The position numbers and the translations under genes are program-made. Shown here one piece after another: positions 55,081-64,000 of a stretch of 64,000 nt of DNA (its first letter is position 1; each line of letters opens with the position of its first letter). Origin of the DNA: Siphonodentalium dalli (Eukaryota > Mollusca > Scaphopoda > Gadilida > Siphonodentaliidae). A model generated the notes under the pieces. It did not search any database. It was not told the DNA's origin and saw nothing but the letters and a program-made list of their open reading frames with translations. The DNA is taken from positions 13,037,287 through 13,101,286 of the forward strand of contig CP136061.1 of assembly GCA_032622095.1 (NCBI GenBank), given 5' to 3'.

Positions 55081-55292
55081 TACAGTAATACCCTAAATAA
55101 TCGACTCCTTAACCACAGCAGAATTATGGGTAATTTTTCAGGATTTAGTCGTAAATATGGCTTGTTGCCATTCATAGGAAAGCTTTCAGTGAGAGCTTTC
55201 CTATGAATGGCAACAAGCCATATTTACGACTAAATCTTGAAAAGTTACCCAAAATTCTGCTGTGGTTAAGGAGTCGATTATTTAGGGCATTA
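55081..55292. mobile_element. Family A MITE, right terminus worn
   Basis: TACAGTAATACCCTAAATAA. The hairpin centre shares 'gtcgtaaatatgg' and 'ttcataggaaagc' variants on both arms, evidence of arm-to-arm conversion. The right end decays to 'gggcattattatt'. Confidence 0.86.
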
Positions 55293-55364
55293 TTATTTTA
55301 ACAGCACCGTGGTCATCCATAGCCTTAAACCATTACTACCAAGAAGAATGAATTTGTTCTTACT

Positions 55365-55745
55365 CTCATTAAAGACATATTATGGACTTGTTCGGGTGCG
55401 TGAAAATGATAAGTTAATAATTATGTGATATGGCAAACTGGGGAATGTAGCAATGTACTAACTTCACCGAAAAATTCAAAGAAATCGACCATACCACTCC
55501 ATGGAAAACATCGGGTGAACCTACGCTCAATTGTAAACATTTACACTTTGATTCGGGATGCAACTTTTGGTGATAAACCATCACAATTGATTTTGCCATC
55601 GAAAGTCATTGCATTTAATTAATATATGAAAATGATGGTGTGTGTTGTCAATTTGGATTAATATTCGTAAAAAATAACTACTTTGAACAAGATTATTCTC
55701 AATTTCTGTTTGATCACCCTACCAGAGTGTTTCACATCACTTTAA
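55365..55745. repeat. Second copy of the dispersed repeat at 39888
   Basis: 'cattaaagacatattatgga' to 'agagtgtttcacatcacttt'. Colinear with 39888-40165 but about 100 bp longer through 'ggaaaacatcgggtgaacct' and 'ttgattttgccatcg'. Confidence 0.6.
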
Positions 55746-55900
55746 CAATGTTTTCAAATACGCACTATAGCAGGTCAATATATAATTGTTTTCTGCAATG
55801 AAAGATAACTCTATATTAATACAGAAAACATTGACAATGTTGATAGTGATCAGATACTGAGTTATGTGAATTCCTCATTAAGGGGTTTCCACACCTGAGC

Positions 55901-56116
55901 TACTGTAATGCCCTAAGTAATCGACTCCTTAAACACAGCAGAATTATGGGTAACTTTTCAGGATTTAGTCGGAAATATAGCTTGTTGCCATTCATCGGAA
56001 AGCTCTCCCCGATAGCTTTCCGATGAATGGCAACAAGCCATATTTCTGACTAAATCCTGAAAAGTTACCCATAATTCTGCTGTGTTTAAGGAGTCGATTA
56101 CTGAGGGCAAACTGTA
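55901..56116. mobile_element. Family A MITE with mutated termini
   Basis: TACTGTAATGCCCTAAGTAA to 'ctgagggcaaactgta'. The terminal CAGT is CTGT at the left, and the right inner motif reads GGGCAAACTG. Otherwise a complete foldback. Confidence 0.85.
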
Positions 56117-56695
56117 TGGTTTAAACAGTATTTATTTCTACCCTCAAAGAACATTTATAATATTTTTTACAAATATTTATGACATGATTTAGAATAGATG
56201 AGGGTGAAGAGTATCTAACAACAAGCGAGTCATCGCTTGTGTTGAGTTATCTCCTCAGAAAAGAAAGACATGGAGTACATGTATATAAGAAGAGCGGACG
56301 GAAAGAGGCCAAGTTGAGAGTACAGGATATGAATGACAGGATATGTATAACATGATAATGATGAATTTAATAATCGTAGAAAATTGATGAATCTGCTGAG
56401 GTCACATAGTCAGAGAGCGAGATAAAGAGGGAGTGAGATAGAGAGAGAGAGAGAGAGAGAGTGCTACAACTGCCATGTGTTCATGAATATTTAACGCATA
56501 TTTTCACTGTTAAATTTAATGTTATTTGGAATACTGATGACTGATGGAAATTCACTGAATCAAACAACCATGCTAGATCGTTATCAAGGTAATCATTTGT
56601 GGATACAATTTAGAATTAGTATAAGATTTCATACATAATAAACAACTAAAACCTACGACTCCTGGTTAGAAAAGTTTGTGTTGCTTTAACCCTTT
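56117..56695. other. Unassigned stretch with GA microsatellite
   Basis: (GA)n of about 11 repeats at 56441-56462. No gene. Confidence 0.6.
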
Positions 56696-57097
56696 CAGTG
56701 CCAGGTCCGATTTTTGTATCAACCCATATACCCTGTGCCAATGCATTCTCATATATATGCGAGTCGACCATAGGTCGCCTCGCATATATAAGAGAATGCA
56801 TTGGCCTAACAATTTTTTATCATTTGGTATTATTTTTTACAATTTTAATAATTATTTTTTATATATTCTTTAACAATTTTATAATTTCATCCATGCAGAG
56901 CCCCAGACAAACATGAGCAGACGACACTCTTCTATATGCTTCCATGAATGTGTGGGGCTCCCTGCAGGGTTATTCATACAATTTTTTTATTTTTTTTATT
57001 TTTTTACAATTTTAATAATTTATTCTTATATTCTTTAACAGAATTATTTTGTAGGTTTAGGGCCGATGAGATCGGCCCCTGGCACTCAAAGGGTTAA
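56696..57097. mobile_element. Family E TTAA element with one palindromic core
   Basis: TTAACCCTTTCAGTGCCAGG at the left, right end 'cctggcactcaaagggttaa'. Core at about 56735-56803. The interior holds 'gcagagccccagacaaacat' and 'tgtggggctccctgcagggt'. The inner right motif 'gccgatgagatcggc' is a short palindrome. Confidence 0.82.
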
Positions 57098-57179
57098 AAA
57101 TGTTGTAGTTCGTATTGAGGGGGGGATAGCTACCAGCATATCAGGAGGTGGAAGGTTTAGATGGACCAACACAGAAAAC

Positions 57180-57385
57180 TACAGTAATGCCCTAATTAAT
57201 CGACTCCATAACCACAGCAGAATTATGGGTAACTTTTCAGGATTTAGTCGGAAATATGGCTTGTTGCCATTTTTAAGAGAGCTTTCCGATGAATGGCAAC
57301 AAGCCATATTTCCGACTAAATCCTGAAAAGTTACCCATAATTCTGCTGTGGTTATGGAGTCGATTAATTAGGGCATTTAACTGTA
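57180..57385. mobile_element. Family A MITE, shortened hairpin tip
   Basis: TACAGTAATGCCCTAATTAA to 'ggcatttaactgta'. The tip reads 'ttgccatttttaagagagct', losing part of one arm. Confidence 0.86.
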
Positions 57386-57495
57386 CTTAATTGTTAATCT
57401 GGTACACCACATGAAGGAATATATACTTTTTTGAAGACCAAAATCAAGCATATTACAATCATGTAAATAACAATAAAAATGTCAAAAAGATGACT

Positions 57496-57951
57496 TTAAC
57501 CCTTTCAGTGCCAGGTCCAATTTTTGTATGAACCCATATACCCTGTGCCAATGCATTCTCTTATATATGAGAGTCGACCATAGGTCGCCTCGCATATATA
57601 AGAGAATGCATTGGCCTAACAATTTTTCATCATTTGTTATTATTTTTTACAATTTTTTACAATTTTAATAATTTTTTCTTATATTCTTTAACAGACTTAT
57701 TTTGTAGGTTTAATGCCATGGAATCTTACGTTTTTCATGGGCATCAAAATTATTACTATGAATACTTGGTGATAGTTTTGAGTTATAACATGCCCCTAAG
57801 GTTTTATCCAGTTTGTTTTTAAATTCGCTATAGCATGCTTAAGCATACCCAAAACAAATTCAACCCAAAAAAAAAAACAAAAAAAAAACAATATATATAT
57901 TTTTTAGGGCATAGGGCCGATAAGATCGGCCAGTGGCACTGAAAGAGTTAA
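57496..57951. mobile_element. Family E TTAA element with one palindromic core
   Basis: TTAACCCTTTCAGTGCCAGG at the left, right end 'ggcactgaaagagttaa'. Core at about 57545-57615. The interior 'gtttttcatgggcatcaaaa' to 'taagcatacccaaaac' is the inverse of 52855-52960. Poly-A/AT run at 57865-57905. Closely related to 52747-53199. Confidence 0.82.
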
Positions 57952-58004
57952 TCATAGTTTCAGAAGGAAAATGTTGGGAACAGCGTTTAGTGAAAATGAA
58001 TAAC

Positions 58005-59450
58005 TGCCATAACAAGACAGTCAATGACTGTGGGTCGCTCACCAGACTAAAGACTGAGAAGACTGGGACTCTGAACACTACAAGAGTCAGTACGTGACAA
58101 TATCACTTAATAAGACAAGTTGTTCTAAAGATGGACATAGCTGGAGGTTCTCAGATGAGCAGGGCTCTTCAACCGAAAATTTCTAATTGCACACCACTGA
58201 CAAATGGACTGTTGGTTTAAAAACATACATGTTGGAAAATCAAACCAAACTATGAGAACAATTCTAACCTATTTTTGATGTGAACATCTAATCTACAACT
58301 AATGTTATACCAGGCATGAAATTTTCAACTGTTTAAATTTTGTATCAATGTAGGGGGTCAAAACTCCACCCCCTCTACACTCCTTCCCCATTGCCTCAAA
58401 CATTGCCCCCACCCAGTCTGCTTAGAAATCAATATTATTACACCAGTACCAAACAGGACATAGGAGAGTTAACTCACTTATCACTGCCCCTATTAGAACA
58501 AATGTGAATCCCCAACTATGAGATCCATTCATCTAGTAATATAAATATACCCCACCCAATATCCCCAATAGGATACGATTTCATCTGGATAAGTGGTGGT
58601 TAAGAAAATAATATTGGAACAGCCAAGTCTGTATTTAGTGTGTCTGACCTTTGCAGAATGAGGTCCCCAAAAGGTGAATTTAATGACACTATTTCCCAAG
58701 GTAGAATAGCATCAACGAATTCACCCTCTGGGGACCTCATTTCCTAAAAATGACCCCATTTGAACAAATCTGAACCCGGTCACCCAAGGCCCATCCATAC
58801 CAAATATAAGCTAATATAGGCTCAATGGTTCTTGAGAAGAAATTATGTTAAGATTTACTATGGACAGAAAGAGTTATGGCCCTATGGCTTCGCACCTATT
58901 TGATCTGATGAACTTATTTGAACAAATCTGATTGTGAGTCACCTAGGGAACATGCACACTGAAATATATAAACATATTTGGTCTTTAATATGGAGAAGAA
59001 AACAATTGTTGATAGACGGATGGATAGACATCCCAACAGACAGACGGATGGAAGGACTGCCTGACAGACAGAAGACAAATTCAATCCAATATACCCCCCA
59101 ATTTTTCTTTGAAAAATCAGGGTATTATTTCATCTGGATAAGTGGTGGTGAAGAAAATAATATGCCAGCCAAGTCTGAATATAGTGTGTCTGACATTTGC
59201 AGAATGAGGTCCCCAAAAGGTGAATTTAATGACACTATTCTGCAAGACGGGCTAGCATCACTGGATTTATCCTCAGTCTGATTAGGCCTCAACAGCCATG
59301 GGAAACCTAGGAACAGATTGAAGTTCTACAGTTGAAGTTTGTAATGCACACCCATTGAGCACCTCAATTATGCATTTTATCTTCTGCAAATTAGGGGGAC
59401 ATAGAAACTGAACAGAAGGGAAAAAGTCAGAAAGTAACTTAAAAACAAAA
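58005..59450. repeat. Repeated segment, copy 1
   Basis: 'aacaagacagtcaatgactg' onward matches 61430 onward, colinear through 'ttgcctcaaacattgccccc', 'tttcatctggataagtggtg', two family B pieces and 'gtcacctagggaacatgcac'. Copy 1 lacks about 209 bp found at 61631-61839 and the insertion found at 62361-63302. It contains family B parts at 58624-58745 and from 59171. Confidence 0.82.
58624..58745. mobile_element. Family B MITE, one terminal palindrome
   Basis: 'agtctgtatttagtgtgtct', 'gaggtccccaaaaggtgaat', inverse 'ttcaccctctggggacctca', then 'tttcctaaaaatgacccc'. The last bases are the empty site for the pearl-like element in copy 2. Confidence 0.76.
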
Positions 59451-59614
59451 TGTCAATTTGATAGTTACGATACTTCCCAGAAGATGATGCCTAAGCAGAA
59501 TTAGGTCCCTGGAGGGTGTATTTGGTGATGCTAGCCTGCTGTACGGGGTAGCAACACTAAATTCACCCTCTGGGGACCTCATTCTGCAAATGTCAGACAC
59601 AATAAATTCAGGCA
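59171..59614. mobile_element. Family B MITE, full-length subtype 2, diverged
   Basis: 'aagtctgaatatagtgtgtc' to 'gacacaataaattcagg'. The left palindrome loses its outer stem after 'ctggatttatcctcagtctg'. The right palindrome is complete (about 59495-59587). Confidence 0.78.
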
Positions 59615-60298
59615 GTTTGTTTAAATTTGCTAGCAGTGTTGTTTACACAATAAGCTGTCAGATGACATATATTATTCTAATCTAGATTAATGACCTGTGT
59701 CTCTATGTGTCTCTCTGCAGAGATATAGATCTGCTTCTGGATAGAACATATATTAAAGCAGTTCTGAGTATGGTTTTAATCAGAACTGGTATTAAAGTTG
59801 GAGATGATATCGGTTGGAAGGGATGTTGGTTGGGTGCAGGGTGGGGAGGGTTGGGTTTGGCCATGTGGGAGGGGGGTGGGTAATGGAATGTTTCCGTAAT
59901 TTCATTAAAGATTAAAGTTTCATAACTCTGCAGATGGTATAATGGTGTCACTTTAATCAAATTTTATAACATGTTTAAAAAAAAAAATTTGTTTGTTAAA
60001 TTGAGCAAGGTGAAAATTCCAAAAATCTGAATTTAAAAAAAAAATAAAAAATTTGAGTTATGTCACTGGCTCCGCCCACATTTGTCCCAGTGACCTCATT
60101 TGAACAAATCTGAATCACAGTCCCCCAAGGACCCGGAGGAGAAGATGTTTAAAGAATTGTTGATGGACGGACGGACGGTACGACGGACGAGGAGTGATGA
60201 CTATAGCTCCACCGGAGACTTCGTCTCAGGTGAGCTAATAAAAACTGGAGGCGAGACAGAGGGGCAGAACAGAATGTCAGAATTGAGAGAGAAGATCA
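59615..60298. other. Unassigned stretch
   Basis: Contains G-rich 59815-59882, an AT-rich run 59970-60060, and at 60085-60195 'gtgacctcatttgaacaaat' with 'gatggacggacggacgg', a fragment of the 58780-59060 type repeat. No gene: the 88-codon frame at 60100 is repeat sequence. Confidence 0.45.
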
Positions 60299-60393
60299 GA
60301 TTGATTGATTGGGGTTTAATGTCGCTTTCAGCAACTAAGATTATATCACGACATTTTCAGTTTTAGTGGTGGAGGAAATACACACACTTACGG
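60299..60393 (-). mobile_element. SINE 3' fragment
   Basis: 'gattgattggggtttaatgt' plus 'cgctttcagcaactaagatt' plus 'cagttttagtggtggaggaa' matches the 3' body of the SINE at 33662-33760. The tRNA-like head is missing; on the minus strand the element is cut at 60393, near the family A insertion. The tail ends 'caatcaatc'. Confidence 0.75.
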
Positions 60394-60411
60394 TGAATCA
60401 ACATCAGAAAG

Positions 60412-60554
60412 TACAGTAATGCCCAAAGTAATTGACTTCTTAACGCCGAGAGCTTTCCGATGAATGGCAACAAGCCATATTTCTGACTAAATCCTGAAAA
60501 GTTACCCATAATTTTGCTGTGGTTAAGAAGTCGATTACTTAGGGCATTACTGTA
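60412..60554. mobile_element. Family A MITE, left arm deleted
   Basis: TACAGTAATGCCCAAAGTAA, then 'ttgacttcttaacgccgaga' fuses the outer left arm to the tip. The right arm is complete to 'ggcattactgta'. Same deletion style as 22360-22494. Confidence 0.84.
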
Positions 60555-60767
60555 CAGATAAAATTACTCCTCCAAAAGAAAATTCCAAATGGGAATAAAA
60601 TAAAGTAACACCATTTAAGAAAATTCCATCACACGAATACAGGAACGACGATGGATATATAATTAATTTTCTGAATGGAAGAGATATATATCATACCAAT
60701 GAATATATAGAGCTTGAATAATAGATGAGACATATTTACAGTCGTTTTCGGGAGCACAAATTCAACA

Positions 60768-61121
60768 TCAGATTGTTTGAACTGATTTGTCTCTGCTTGG
60801 TATCGATGCCTTGGATTTGTCATATTTGCTGCATTTACCAAAGACAGCAGAGCGATATTGCACGGAGTTTGACACAAATACATTCCCGGCATCAATCAGA
60901 TTCAGCTGCTGTGCCCTTTCTTTGTGTACATATGTGACCATCAGATGGTTAAGGCGGTTCTGTGACATCGTTGTTCTTAGAAAAGTTTTGAGTCGTCTGA
61001 GAGCACTAAATGAACCCTCGCTGGTGTCATTTGTAGCTGGCATAACAAGCACTAACTTCAAAAGTTTGACAGCTTGTGATATCAGCGATCGCTGGGGCTC
61101 TGTTAAGGTGCGATTACACAA
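60768..61121 (-). pseudogene. hAT transposase C-terminal fragment
   Basis: The minus-strand frame of 117 codons contains LISQAVKLLKLVLVMPATND, TSEGSFSALRRLKTFLRTTM and SQNRLNHLMVTYVHKE. This is the hAT C-terminal dimerisation region (consensus 'LPATNA.SERSFSALRRLKT.LR..M...RL..L'), as also found in zinc-finger MYM-like and other hAT-derived proteins. The DDE-type catalytic core and BED finger, which would precede it, are not seen upstream. The 22 or so residues after VHKE look unrelated. The start codon is only the first ATG in frame. Probably a decayed fragment or one exon of a longer gene; 'ACCTTAACAG' just upstream could act as a weak acceptor. Confidence 0.8.
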
Positions 61122-62253
61122 TTAAGCTTGCTCAATTCAGCTCCAAATGGTAACCACATGGGGGTTATGCTGTATGTTCACATTACACCATCCAGCAAGC
61201 TTTTAAAAGCACTGTTTTATCAGGAAAGCTTTCACAGACTGTCCATCATAATTAACTGGTCTGTGGTTATATTTACTAACTAGACTCCAATATTGTGGAC
61301 TACACATGTGTCTTTTATCAGATATCGGAGGAATTCTGTTATTTAACTGCTAATTGACATTAATGGGCCATTCGTGCTGTATGGAAAAACAGCCGAGTTC
61401 CTTTCGATTCAGCTTGCTCAATTGGTAATAACAAGACAGTCAATTACTGTGGGTCGCTCACCAGACTGTAAAGACTGAGAAGACGCCAAGACGGGGACTC
61501 TGAAGACTACAAGAGTCAGTACGTGACAATATCACTTAAGACAAGTAGTTCTAAACATGGACATAGCTGGAAGTTCTCAAATGAGCAGGTCTCTTCACCT
61601 TGAAATTTCTAATTGCACACCACTGACAAATCTCCAACCTCTTACCTTTTAAAGAAGACAACCATACCACAGTACTAAGTTCACAAAAATCCTTTTGTAC
61701 ATCCCTCTTAGGTTGAATTTTACGACTGGTACCAGACTTCAAGCTCTCAAACGTTTGAAAATTACCAACCTGACACCCCCCATAAAGTTAAAATTTGTGG
61801 CCAATTTGGTCCAACAGTTTAACCTGAAGTAGGAACATATGGACTGATGGTTTAAAAACATACATGTTGGAAAATCAAACCAAACTATGAGAACAATTCT
61901 AACTTATTTTTGGTGTGAACATCTAATCTACAACTAATGTAGACAATAAATTTTTAACTGTTTAACTTTTGATCAAAGTAGGGGGTCAAATCTCCACCCT
62001 TCTACACTCCCTCCCCATTGCCTCAAACATTGCCCCCACCCAGGCTGTCTAGATATCAATATTATTACACCAGTACAAAACAGCATAGTTGAGAGTTAAA
62101 TCGCTTATCTCTGCCCCTATTAGAACAAATGTGAATCCCCATCTATGAGATCCATTCATCTAGTAATATCAATATCCCCCAATTTTTCTTTGAAAAATCA
62201 GGGTATGATTTCACCTGGATAAGTGGTGGTTAAGAAACTAATATTGGAACAGC

Positions 62254-62360
62254 CGAGTCTGTATTTAGTGTGTCTGACCTTTGCAGGTGAATTTAATGAC
62301 AGTATTCCGCAAAGTGGACTAACATCACCGAATTCACCCTATGGGGACCTCATTTCCTAA
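62254..62360. mobile_element. Family B MITE, one palindrome, outer stem deleted
   Basis: 'gagtctgtatttagtgtgtc' then 'gacctttgcaggtgaattta': the GAGGTCCCC stem is missing on one side only, so the palindrome can no longer close. Confidence 0.72.
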
Positions 62361-63302
62361 CAAGAGCTACGCTGGGCGTGCAATATACGCCCTCTCTTGG
62401 GTCAGCGGAAACTGGTTAAAAAGGGGCATAACTCTGGTAAAAATTGGCAGACGGAACTCAAATTTGAACTTGACCTGTGTTTTGGTGGGAGAAAGTAATA
62501 TACCAAATTATCATTGAATCCGATAAGCTCTAGTAAAGTTATCATCCGACAACAAATTTCAGGGATTTTCTAAGTCAAATTACGTCAAATAAGGGGCATA
62601 ACTCCGGTGAAAATTGGCGGACGGAACCCAAATTCGAACTTGAGCTGTCTTTTCTCATAATAAACCCACATACCAAATTTGATTGAAATCGGTTCACTCT
62701 AACTATAGTTATCATCCGGACAACAAATTTCAGGGATTTTCTAAGTCAAATTACGTCAAAAAAGGGGCCATAACTCTCGCAAAAATTATCGGATTAAAAC
62801 GAAATTTCGGACTTGAGCTGTATTTCGATATATGTAATCCACAAAAAAACGGGTTTTGCGTATAAACATTCCAAAATCGAGTTATCATCCGGAAACCAAA
62901 AAACATAAGAAAAACTTAATTTTCTGAGTCGAAAAAGGGGCATAACTCTGCCAAAAATGGTCGGACAGAACCCAAGTTCGAACTTGACCTGTGTTTTGGT
63001 GGGAGAAAGTAATATACCAAATTTGGATTCATTCCGATAAACTATACTAAAGTTATCATCCGGACAACAAATTTCAAGGATTTTCTAAGTAAAAAAACGT
63101 CAAATAAGGGGCATAACTCCGGTGAAAATTGGTGGGCGGAACCCAAATTCGAACTTGAACTTACTTTTCGGCTAATAAACCCACATACCAAATTTTATTA
63201 AATTTGGTTGACTCTAACTAAAGTTATCATCCGGACAACAGGTTAACGGACGGACGGACGGACCAATACTATAATACGACCTTTTTTTCAAAAGGGCGTA
63301 TA
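62361..63302. mobile_element. Pearl-like (Helitron-type) element, about 942 bp, boundaries fixed by empty site
   Basis: Starts CAAGAGCTACGCTGGGCG and ends 'tcaaaagggcgtataa'. Near the left, TATACGCCC (62404) is the inverse of GGGCGTATA at the right edge. Five core units of about 171 bp have 'aaggggcataactc' near 62421, 62591, 62762, 62935 and 63107, with 'cataccaaatttgattgaaa' and 'gttatcatccggacaacaaa'. Then (ACGG)n at about 63246-63262. Copy 1 (58750) has the uninterrupted site, with no target duplication, as for Helitron-like insertion between A residues. Confidence 0.85.
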
Positions 63303-63725
63303 AAAATGACCCCATTTAAACAAATCTGAACCTGGTCACCCAAGGCCCCTCCATACCAAATATAAGCTATATAGGCCCAATGGTTCTTGAGAAAAAATTG
63401 TTTTAAGAATTACTATGGAGGGAAAGAGTTATGGCCCGGGCTCCGCACCTATTTGATCTGATGAACTTAATTGAACAAATCTGATTGTGAGACACCTAGG
63501 GAACATGCACACTGAAATATATAAACACATTCCGTCTTTAATATGGAGAAGAAAACAATTGTTGATAGACTGATGGATAGACATCCCAACAGGCAGACGG
63601 ATGGAAGCCTGACAGATAGAAGACAAATTCAATCCAATATTCTTTGAAAAATCAGGGTATGATTTCATCTGGATAAGTGGTGGTTAAGAAAATAATATGA
63701 AACAAGAAAATAATATGAAACGGCC

Positions 63726-64000
63726 AAGCCTGAATTTAGTATGTCTGACATTTGCAGAATTAGGTCCCCAAAAGGTGAATTTAATGACACTATTCCGCAA
63801 GGTGGGCTAGCATCACCGAATTCATCCTCAATCTGATTTAATTGGCCTCAATGGCCAATAAAAACCTAGGAACAGATTGAAGTCCTACAGTTGAAGTTGG
63901 TGATTCACACGTCACCCATTGAGCACCTCAATTATGCATTTTATCTTCTGCAAATTAGGGGGACATTGAAACTGAACAGGTGGAAAAAAAACTAAAACAA
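63726..64000. mobile_element. Family B MITE, left part, continues past the window
   Basis: 'aagcctgaatttagtatgtc', 'ggtccccaaaaggtgaattt', loop 'ccgcaaggtgggctagcatc', subtype 2 middle 'gttgaagttggtgattcaca'. Equivalent to 59171 onward in copy 1. Confidence 0.75.

Larger units (their letters stand above)
61421..64000. repeat. Repeated segment, copy 2 (runs off the window)
   Basis: Matches 58005-59450 from 'aacaagacagtcaattactg' to the last base, with the extra 61631-61839 and the pearl-like insertion. Copies are similar but not identical (roughly nine bases in ten by eye). Frames 61551-61742 and 63429-63668 on the minus strand lie within it and carry no recognised domain. Confidence 0.82.

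Noticed and set aside
2590-60520. Repeated small frames with RIMGNFSGFSRKYGLLPFIGKL
   Set aside because: They are translations of family A MITE arms. Both arms and both strands give such frames; no gene.
60299-61121. hAT fragment and SINE fragment as one gene
   Set aside because: The SINE body is shared with 33662-33760 and has no frame. A family A MITE lies between them, so the adjacency is by insertion.

Overview
This window is eukaryotic, AT-rich and almost free of genes. It looks like intergenic or intronic DNA of a marine bivalve mollusc. The evidence is several pearl/CvA-like repeats (cores of about 150-172 bp in tandem, followed by ACGG/ACAG tetranucleotides, with phrases such as 'gggccataactc'), one tRNA-derived SINE, and very dense palindromic miniature transposons (MITEs). 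No bacterial operon, rRNA, functional tRNA or CRISPR is present. Species cannot be named from the sequence alone.

Coding content is minimal. The best gene candidate is one minus-strand exon at 38821-39120, with a 3' splice site, 5' UTR, ATG, 69 codons and a GTGAGT donor. It may open a macro-domain-like protein. There is also a C-terminal hAT transposase fragment (60768-61121, minus) and a frameshifted LINE reverse-transcriptase remnant (30125-30537, plus). Almost all other open frames are shadows of palindromes or tandem arrays.

Layout. 0-11 kb: pearl-like core array, a complete hAT MITE with an 8-bp target duplication, copies of two palindromic MITE families (A, TA-flanked; B, GAGGTCCCC double palindromes), and an 18-bp minisatellite. 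9.5-20 kb: TTAA-flanked family C and E elements, a 33-bp minisatellite in inverted arms, and two pearl-like elements. 22.5-28.8 kb: a 6.26-kb TTAA-bounded structure with about 168 copies of a 35-bp unit copied from its own terminal repeat. 29-34 kb: LINE scrap, 44-bp and 50-bp arrays, SINE. 34-41 kb: MITE clusters, the candidate exon, and a 68-bp terminal array. 43-48 kb: hAT MITE with perfect 8-bp target duplication, and a TTAA element carrying 40-bp minisatellites. 48-50.3 kb: a 2.3-kb foldback element whose empty site lies next to it. 50-57 kb: more TIR elements and a G-rich minisatellite. 58-64 kb: a repeated segment (58005-59450 and 61421-64000) whose two copies differ by one clean pearl-like insertion.

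The main unusual theme is that at least four, possibly five, distinct TTAA-terminated (piggyBac-like) element families have had their terminal segment amplified into minisatellites. In three of them each unit carries a TTAA. This suggests a common route from transposon end to satellite DNA. A second theme is reuse of one 69-bp palindromic core inside several unrelated terminal repeats.
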